From Mycolicibacterium septicum DSM 44393 (GTDB lineage Bacteria; Actinomycetota; Actinomycetes; Mycobacteriales; Mycobacteriaceae), in NCBI RefSeq assembly GCF_000455325.1, contig NZ_HG322952.1, positions 936,657-1,000,656 on the forward strand: a stretch of DNA of 64,000 nt. Direction: 5' to 3'. The notes beneath the pieces are model-generated. The model made no database searches and was not told the origin of the DNA. It saw only the letters and a list, made by a program, of their open reading frames with translations. Position 1 is the stretch's first letter. Each line of letters begins with the position of its first letter. Positions 58,639 to 64,000 of the stretch are shown here, piece after piece. Position numbers and translations under genes: made by a program.

Positions 58639-60192
58639 ATGCCCGCTCCGTCCGCCGCCGACTTCGCCCGACTGCGCGCGCTCGTCGCCATCGCCGACGT
58701 CGGCGCCCGGCAGTCCAAGCCGATCGAAGAGGTGTTCACCGGCAAAGAGCTGACCACCATCCCGGTCGGCACTGCCGAGGACGTCACCGCGGCATTCGTC
58801 AAAGCGCGCGCCGCGCAGGCCCTGTGGGCCAAACGACCGGTCAAGGAACGCGCCGCCGTCATCGAGCGCTTCGGCGAACTGGTGGCCCGCAATCGCGACT
58901 TCCTGATGGACGTGGCCCAGGCCGAGACCGGCAAGGCCCGCTCGGCCGCGCAGGAAGAGATCGTCGACATGATCCTGAACTCGCGCTACTACGCGCGCGA
59001 GGCGACGAAGCTGCTCTCCCCCAAACGCGTGCAGGGCCTGCTGCCCGGCATCGTCAAGACCGTGGTCAACCACCATCCCAAGGGCGTCATCGGGGTCATC
59101 TCGCCATGGAATTACCCGATGGCCCTGTCGATCTCGGATTCCATCCCGGCACTGCTGGCCGGCAACGCGGTGGTGGTCAAGCCCGACAGCCAGACCCCGT
59201 ACTGCACGCTGGCCAACGCCGAACTGCTGTATCAGGCGGGCCTGCCGCGCGATGTGTTCGCAGTGGTTCCCGGACCGGGCTCGGTGGTCGGCACCGCGAT
59301 CGTCGAAAACTGCGACTACCTGATGTTCACCGGTTCCACCGCGACCGGCCGGTCCCTTGCCGAACAGTGCGGCCGCCGGCTGATCGGCTTCTCCGCCGAA
59401 CTCGGTGGCAAGAACCCGATGATCGTCACCAAGGGCGCCAACCTCGACGTCGCCGCCAAGGCCGCGACCCGTGCCTGCTACTCCAACGCCGGGCAGCTGT
59501 GCATCTCGATCGAGCGGATCTACGTCGAGCGGGAGGTCGCCGACGAGTTCACCGCCAAATTCGGTGAGCAGGTGCGCAACATGAACCTGGCGGCCACCTA
59601 CGACTTCACCGCCGACATGGGCAGTCTGATCTCCGAAGATCAGATCAAGACCGTCTCCGGCCACGTCGACGATGCAAAGGTCAAGGGCGCCACGGTGGTT
59701 GCCGGCGGCAACCCGCGCCCCGACATTGGCCCGCTGTTCTTCGAGCCGACGGTGCTCACCGGTGTCACCGACGAGATGGAATGCGCGCGCAACGAGACCT
59801 TCGGCCCGCTGGTGTCGATCTACCCCGTCGACTCGGTGGAGGAGGCCATCGCGAAGGCCAACGACACCGAGTACGGCCTGAACGCCAGCGTGTGGGCCGG
59901 ATCGAAGTCCGAAGGTGAGGCGATCGCGGCCCGGATCCAGGCCGGCACGGTCAACGTCGACGAAGGCTACGCCCTGGCCTGGGGCAGCACCGCGGCCCCG
60001 ATGGGCGGGATGAAGGCCTCCGGCGTCGGGCGCCGGCACGGTGCCGACGGCATCCTCAAATACACCGAGTCGCAGACTGTCTCCACCGCACGGGTGATCA
60101 ACCTCGATCCCCCGCTGGGTATCTCGCAGACGTTCTGGCAGAAGGCGCTGACCCCGATGATCCAGGCGGTGCAGAAGCTGCCCGGTCGTTAG
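58639..60192 (+). CDS. gabD2: Succinate-semialdehyde dehydrogenase, GabD2-like
   Basis: This 517-residue aldehyde dehydrogenase begins MPAPSAADFARLRALVAI and follows M. tuberculosis GabD2 closely as I recall it: FTGKELTTIPVGTAEDV, VISPWNYPMALSISDS, the Glu motif SAELGGKNPM and the catalytic Cys in NAGQLCISIER. It would oxidise succinate semialdehyde to succinate. AGGGAG lies before ATG 58639. It stands alone and is convergent with a methyltransferase gene. Confidence 0.88.
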   Translation: MPAPSAADFARLRALVAIADVGARQSKPIEEVFTGKELTTIPVGTAEDVTAAFVKARAAQALWAKRPVKERAAVIERFGELVARNRDFLMDVAQAETGKARSAAQEEIVDMILNSRYYAREATKLLSPKRVQGLLPGIVKTVVNHHPKGVIGVISPWNYPMALSISDSIPALLAGNAVVVKPDSQTPYCTLANAELLYQAGLPRDVFAVVPGPGSVVGTAIVENCDYLMFTGSTATGRSLAEQCGRRLIGFSAELGGKNPMIVTKGANLDVAAKAATRACYSNAGQLCISIERIYVEREVADEFTAKFGEQVRNMNLAATYDFTADMGSLISEDQIKTVSGHVDDAKVKGATVVAGGNPRPDIGPLFFEPTVLTGVTDEMECARNETFGPLVSIYPVDSVEEAIAKANDTEYGLNASVWAGSKSEGEAIAARIQAGTVNVDEGYALAWGSTAAPMGGMKASGVGRRHGADGILKYTESQTVSTARVINLDPPLGISQTFWQKALTPMIQAVQKLPGR

Positions 60193-60207
60193 ACCTGGGT
60201 CCGCCGG

Positions 60208-61044
60208 TCACCGGGGACGCCGCGCGACGACCGCGAAGTTCAGCGGGATCCTCGGCGTTCCCGGCGGCAGGGTCCAGCCTTCGGTGCAGGGCACGAGAGC
60301 AGGGAACGCCGGCCAGTCCATGTAGGGCAGCTCGGCGAACGACTCGATGACGAGCCCGGCCTGCAGCAATGCCGTGACCACTTCGGCCAGGTCATGACGC
60401 CACTCATGGTTGCGCACGTGGGCGATCTGTCCTGCCGAGCTTTCGGTGTAAGTCCCTGAGTCGTCATAGGTTCGGGCGCCGCCGCCGCTGAGGTAGTCGT
60501 CGGTGACATCCCACGGTTCGAAGTCCATCGCACCGAGGAGCGGATGGTCGTCGCGGATCAGGAACACCCCACCCGGTTCGAGCAGATCGTGGATCGATCG
60601 GGCCCAGTTGTCGAGTTCGGGCAGCCACACGATGGTCCCGGCACTGGTCACCACGGTCTCGAAGCGTCGCTGGATCAACGCCGACGCGAACCGCGCGTCG
60701 CCCTCGACCCAGGTGATCTCACGGCCGTCGGCCTCGGCGATCCTGGCCGCGTGCCGCAGCGAGTTCGGCGACAGGTCGACGCCGTGCACATCGCGCGCCC
60801 CCAGCCTCGCCCAGGACACGGTGTCGGTACCGATGTGGCATTGCAGGTGCAACAGCGAACGGTCCGTCACCCCGGCCTGCGGCAGGTGCGGCGCCAGCAC
60901 CTCGAGGTCGTTGAGCACGACCCGCGAGATGTCGGTGGGGTCGGCCAGAAACCCTGCCACGTCATACATCTGGGAACGGGCGTGGACATCTGCCCGGTCG
61001 TCCCAGTTGGCACGGTTCGCGGCTAGCGCGTCCACTTCGTTCAC
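60208..61044 (-). CDS. Class I SAM-dependent methyltransferase
   Basis: This 278-residue protein has a SAM-binding Rossmann fold: SLLHLQCHIGTDTVSWARLGA (a Cys/His variant of motif I), VHGVDLSPNSLRHA, WVEGDARFA and IHDLLEPGGVFLIRDDHPL. The second half (LSGGGARTYDDSGTYTES, NHEWRHDLAEVV) is typical of small-molecule methyltransferases. The substrate is unknown. It is a single gene; the large hairpin at 61076 separates it from the upstream fadD19 operon. Confidence 0.82.
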   Translation of the reverse strand: MNEVDALAANRANWDDRADVHARSQMYDVAGFLADPTDISRVVLNDLEVLAPHLPQAGVTDRSLLHLQCHIGTDTVSWARLGARDVHGVDLSPNSLRHAARIAEADGREITWVEGDARFASALIQRRFETVVTSAGTIVWLPELDNWARSIHDLLEPGGVFLIRDDHPLLGAMDFEPWDVTDDYLSGGGARTYDDSGTYTESSAGQIAHVRNHEWRHDLAEVVTALLQAGLVIESFAELPYMDWPAFPALVPCTEGWTLPPGTPRIPLNFAVVARRPR

Positions 61045-61075
61045 CGTCTCGACCCTACCGGCGAGCGCCGAAACA

Positions 61076-61137
61076 CATCGAGCCTGCGTTCAGATCGCGA
61101 AATCGTGAGAAATCGCGATCTGACCGCAGGCTCGATG
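61076..61137. terminator. Large hairpin terminating the fadD19 operon
   Basis: A 25-bp stem (arms 61076-61100 and 61113-61137) with one mismatch and a 12-base loop lies 15 bases after the stop at 61152. It is unusually long and has no U tract. Its length suggests a dispersed palindromic element that may recur in the genome. Confidence 0.7.
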
Positions 61138-61151
61138 CGCTGGGCGCAGAC

Positions 61152-62276
61152 TCAGCTCTCGGCGATACCGTCGAGGCGCTTGGTGGCCGCCTCGAAACCG
61201 CTCACCAGCTCACCGATGATGTCGGCGGCAGGGCGGATCTCGTTCATCCGGCCCACGATCTGGCCGACCGGCATCGCGACCGTGGTCGGGTCATCGGAGA
61301 GGCTCATCCGCTGATGCGCCTCGCCGACCAGGATGTTCTGCAGCGGCATCGGCAGCGCTTCGGGGGCGTCCGGTGCATCCCAGGCGTCGGTCCACCGGCT
61401 CTTCAGGATCCGGGCGGGCTTGCCGGAGTAGATCTTCCGGCGCACGGTGTCGGCGGAGGTGGCATTCAGCAGTGCCTCCTGGATCACCGAGGCACCCGAC
61501 TCGCGACGCACACCAAGGTCGTATTCGGCCGCGGTGAGGAATGCCGATCCCATCCAGACACCCTGCGCTCCGAGCGCCAGGGCCGCGGCCACCTGTCGGC
61601 CGCTGCCGATACCGCCGGCTGCAAGAACCGCGGCCTTACCGTCGACGGCGTCGACGATTTCCGGCCACAACACCACCGAGCCGATCTCACCGGTGTGTCC
61701 GCCGGCCTCATGGCCCTGGGCGATCACGATGTCCACCCCGTTGGCCACGTGGCTGAGCGCATGCTTCGCGCTGCCGGCCAGCGCGGCCACTGGCACACCA
61801 GCCTCGTGAACCTGCTCGATGACGTCGTTGGGCGGGGACCCCAGCGCGTTGGCGATCAGCTTGATCGGATGGCGCAACGCCACCTCGACATGGCTTCGCG
61901 CCACCGAGTGTAGCCAGCCCAGCACACCGGTGTTGTGCTCGCCCTCCGTGGGGAGCGGCGGAACACCGAGATCGGCAAGGGTTTTCGCGACGAAGTCGCG
62001 GTGAGCCTGCGGAATCAGCTTGTCGATGTCGACCGCGCTGCCCTCGGTGGGGATCTTGTTGGGCATCACCACGTCGACGCCGTACGGCTTGCCGTCGGTG
62101 TTGGCGTCCATCCAGGACAGCACGTTTTCCAGCTCGTCGGGATCGTTGAACCGCACGCAGCCCAGCACACCCATACCGCCGGCCCGGGTGACCGCGGCAG
62201 CCACCTTCTCCGACGGGGTGAAGACGAAGATCGGGTATTCGACCCCGAACCGCCGGCAGAGATCAGTCTTCATCAT
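61152..62276 (-). CDS. Nitronate monooxygenase-family flavoprotein (NPD-like)
   Basis: This 374-residue FMN-dependent TIM-barrel protein of the nitronate monooxygenase/2-nitropropane dioxygenase family has YPIFVFTPSEKVAAAVTRAGG, VDIVIAQGHEAGGHTGE and AVLAAGGIGSGRQVAAALALGAQGVWMG for FMN binding. ATG 62276 overlaps the fadD19 stop by 4 bp; the next codon is also ATG. Coupling to fadD19 suggests a role in sterol or fatty-acid catabolism (possibly an enoyl-CoA-reductase-like step) rather than nitronate detoxification; this is inference. Confidence 0.82.
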   Translation of the reverse strand: MMKTDLCRRFGVEYPIFVFTPSEKVAAAVTRAGGMGVLGCVRFNDPDELENVLSWMDANTDGKPYGVDVVMPNKIPTEGSAVDIDKLIPQAHRDFVAKTLADLGVPPLPTEGEHNTGVLGWLHSVARSHVEVALRHPIKLIANALGSPPNDVIEQVHEAGVPVAALAGSAKHALSHVANGVDIVIAQGHEAGGHTGEIGSVVLWPEIVDAVDGKAAVLAAGGIGSGRQVAAALALGAQGVWMGSAFLTAAEYDLGVRRESGASVIQEALLNATSADTVRRKIYSGKPARILKSRWTDAWDAPDAPEALPMPLQNILVGEAHQRMSLSDDPTTVAMPVGQIVGRMNEIRPAADIIGELVSGFEAATKRLDGIAES

Positions 62277-63922
62277 TTCGCTCCAACATGATTCGCGTGC
62301 ACCTCGTCGGCGGCGCGCTCCTCGGTGGTGTCCTTGGCCCACCGGTAGTCGGGCTTGCCCGCGGGCGAGCGCTTGACCTCGTCGACCAGCCACAGGCTGC
62401 GCGGCACCTTGTAACCCGCGATCTCGCTGCGCACGAACGCATCGAGATCGGCCAGGGTCGGGCGCGACCCGTCGCGCGGCTGCACGACGGCGGCGACGTG
62501 CTGACCGAAGCGCTCGTCGGGCACGCCGACCACCAGCGCGTCGAACACGTCCGGGTGTCCCTTGAGCGCGGCCTCGACCTCTTCGGGGTAGATCTTCTCG
62601 CCACCGCTGTTGATCGACACCGAGCCGCGGCCCAGCATGGTCACGCTGCCGTCGGCCTCGACCTCGGCGTAGTCACCCGGGATGGCGTAGCGGATCCCGT
62701 TGAAGGTCCGGAAGGTCTCGGCGGTCTTCTTCTCGTCCTTGAAGTAGCCGACCGGGATGTGGCCGCACTTGGCGATGATGCCGCGCACGCCCGACCCCGG
62801 GACCACCTCGTTGCCGTCCTCGTCGAGCACCTTGGTGTTCTTGTCGATGGTCACGCGCGGGCCGCCGGTGTGGCTCTGCCCCTTGGCGACCACGGAGGTA
62901 CCGCCGAAACCGGTCTCCGACGAGCCGATCGAGTCGGTGATGATCCGGTTGGGTAGCAGCTCGAGGAACTTCTCCTTGAGGCTCGTGGAGAACAGGGCTG
63001 CGGTGCTGGCCAACAGGAACAGCGACGACAGGTCGTACTCGTTGCCCGCGTCCTGGTGGGCCAACAGCGCATCGAGCAACGGCCGGGCCATCGCGTCGCC
63101 GGTGAAGAACAGCAGGTTGACCTTGTGCTCGTGGATCATCCGCCACGCGGCGTCGGCATCGAACTCCGGCATCAGCACCACGGTGTGGCCGGTGAACAAG
63201 GCCATCCAGGTGGCCGACTGGGTCGCGCCGTGGATCATCGGCGGGATGGGCAGCCGGATCATCGGCGGGTTGGCGGCGGCCTGCTTGGACAGGTCGTATT
63301 CGTCGGCGACGGGCTCGCCCGTGGCGAAGTCGGTGCCGCCGAACAGCACTCGGTAGATGTCCTCGTGGCGCCACATGACGCCCTTGGGGAATCCGGTGGT
63401 GCCGCCGGTGTAGAGCAGGTAGATGTCGTCGGCGCTGCGTGGGCCGAAGTCGCGCTCGGGTGAGCTGTCGGCGATGGCGGAGTAGAACTCGACGCCGCCG
63501 TATCGCTGGTAGTCGTCGTCCGACCCGTCTTCCACGACGAGGACGGTCTTGACCAACGGCGTCTCCGGCAGCACGTTGGCCACGCGATCGGCGTAACGGC
63601 GCTCGTGGATCAGCGCGACCATGTCCGAGTTCTCGAACAGGTACTTCAGCTCACCCTCGACGTAGCGGAAGTTGACGTTGACGAGGATCGCGCCGGCCTT
63701 CACGATGCCCAGCATCCCGATCACGATCTCGATGCGGTTGCGACAGTAGAGGCCGACCTTGTCGTCCTTCTTCACACCCTGCGAGATCAGATAGTGGGCC
63801 AGGCGGTTGGCCTTCTCCTCCAACTGCGCATAGGTCAGCTGTTCGTCGCCACAGATCAGGGCGACACGGTCAGGCACAGCGTCGATGGCGTGCTCGGCAA
63901 GATCGGCAATATTCAGAGCCAC
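62273..63922 (-). CDS. fadD19: Steroid-acid CoA ligase FadD19
   Basis: This 549-residue adenylate-forming ligase has LLYTGGTTGFPKGVMWRHED, PPMIHGATQSATWMAL, DSIGSSETGFGGTS and GRGSVSINSGGEKIYPEEVE. GTG 63922 gives ALNIADLAEHAIDAVPDRV as in the M. tuberculosis protein. FadD19 activates C8 side-chain (C27) steroid acids at the start of side-chain beta-oxidation. A perfect KstR site lies 12 bp before the start. Confidence 0.95.
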   Translation of the reverse strand: MALNIADLAEHAIDAVPDRVALICGDEQLTYAQLEEKANRLAHYLISQGVKKDDKVGLYCRNRIEIVIGMLGIVKAGAILVNVNFRYVEGELKYLFENSDMVALIHERRYADRVANVLPETPLVKTVLVVEDGSDDDYQRYGGVEFYSAIADSSPERDFGPRSADDIYLLYTGGTTGFPKGVMWRHEDIYRVLFGGTDFATGEPVADEYDLSKQAAANPPMIRLPIPPMIHGATQSATWMALFTGHTVVLMPEFDADAAWRMIHEHKVNLLFFTGDAMARPLLDALLAHQDAGNEYDLSSLFLLASTAALFSTSLKEKFLELLPNRIITDSIGSSETGFGGTSVVAKGQSHTGGPRVTIDKNTKVLDEDGNEVVPGSGVRGIIAKCGHIPVGYFKDEKKTAETFRTFNGIRYAIPGDYAEVEADGSVTMLGRGSVSINSGGEKIYPEEVEAALKGHPDVFDALVVGVPDERFGQHVAAVVQPRDGSRPTLADLDAFVRSEIAGYKVPRSLWLVDEVKRSPAGKPDYRWAKDTTEERAADEVHANHVGAK

Positions 63923-63933
63923 AGAACCTAAAC

Positions 63934-63947
63934 TAGAACGTGTTACA
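63934..63947. promoter_or_regulatory. KstR operator at fadD19
   Basis: TAGAACGTGTTACA is identical to the site at 51956 and fully matches TnnAACnnGTTnnA. It lies 12 bp before fadD19 and 46 bp before the rightward start at 63993, in a divergent arrangement as at fadD19/echA19 in M. tuberculosis. Confidence 0.9.
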
Positions 63948-63992
63948 TTTCGATACAAGTCTGGGTTGAAAATGCAGAGAGGCGGACTGTCC

Positions 63993-64000
63993 GTGAGTGA
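63993..64000 (+). other. Possible start of a rightward gene (echA19 position), cut off by the window
   Basis: GTGAGTGA at the window end follows a purine-rich GAGAGGCGG at 63977-63985. In M. tuberculosis echA19 begins divergently from fadD19 at this place. Only 8 bases are visible, so this is by position alone. Confidence 0.35.

Overview
The window is high-GC actinobacterial DNA from a mycobacterium, most likely a fast-growing Mycolicibacterium of the M. smegmatis type. The evidence is a complete mce4 sterol-import operon, KstR operators, phoPR, an MmpS-MmpL pair, a cyp51 operon and many gene pairs overlapping by 4 bp. The phoPR, cyp51, otsA, mce4 and fadD19 blocks all sit within 64 kb here. 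In M. tuberculosis (from memory) they are split between Rv0756c-Rv0771 and Rv3489-Rv3516. Assignments come from reading the translations and from memory of these families; no database search was run.

Layout, left to right. 1-3010: a frameshifted TetR end, a lipoprotein M15 peptidase, and an EspA/EspE-type secreted protein with a toxin-like C-terminal domain followed by a small lipoprotein. 3098-8050: a leftward oxidoreductase operon (Rv0771-Rv0768 type) divergent from its probable TetR. 8044-15388: rightward TetR, cyp123, SDR, cyp51, ferredoxin, NTF2-like, adhB, SnoaL-like and a second SDR. 15395-19989: acyl-ACP desaturase paralogue, HIT protein, phoR, phoP and a decapeptide-repeat protein. 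20017-20696: tRNA-Thr with a broken HNH gene and a small gene. 20735-24528: secreted hydrolases and a membrane acyltransferase. 24754-29192: a molybdenum hydroxylase operon (L-G-M-S). 29170-33383: YdeI-like protein, membrane protein, mmpL and mmpS, facing a MarR gene. 34135-36845: a frameshifted dehydrogenase, an SDR and a crotonase-fold protein lacking both usual catalytic glutamates. 37113-38392: three tandem small secreted Cys-containing proteins, preceded by four PhoP-box-like repeats. 38438-40054: small gene and otsA.

40061-51849 is the leftward mce4 operon (yrbE4A, yrbE4B, mce4A-F, two Mce-associated proteins) with hsd4A and fdxD upstream. 52015-55818 holds fadE26, fadE27 and fadD17. 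62276-63922 holds fadD19 with a nitronate monooxygenase-like gene coupled to it. Matches to the KstR consensus TnnAACnnGTTnnA at 50668, 51956 and 63934 tie these into one cholesterol regulon: Mce4 imports sterol, the FadD ligases activate side-chain acids, and FadE26/27 and Hsd4A act in side-chain beta-oxidation. 55888-61044 is a mixed accessory block (epimerase, TetR, AraC, VOC, GabD2-like dehydrogenase, methyltransferase).

Points most worth a second look: the four-repeat PhoP-like array next to the tandem secreted family; the EspA/EspE-toxin-like plus lipoprotein pair; the indel-free decapeptide repeat beside phoP; and three single-base frameshifts. No CRISPR array, insertion sequence or rRNA was seen, and no gene-free stretch exceeds about 300 bases.
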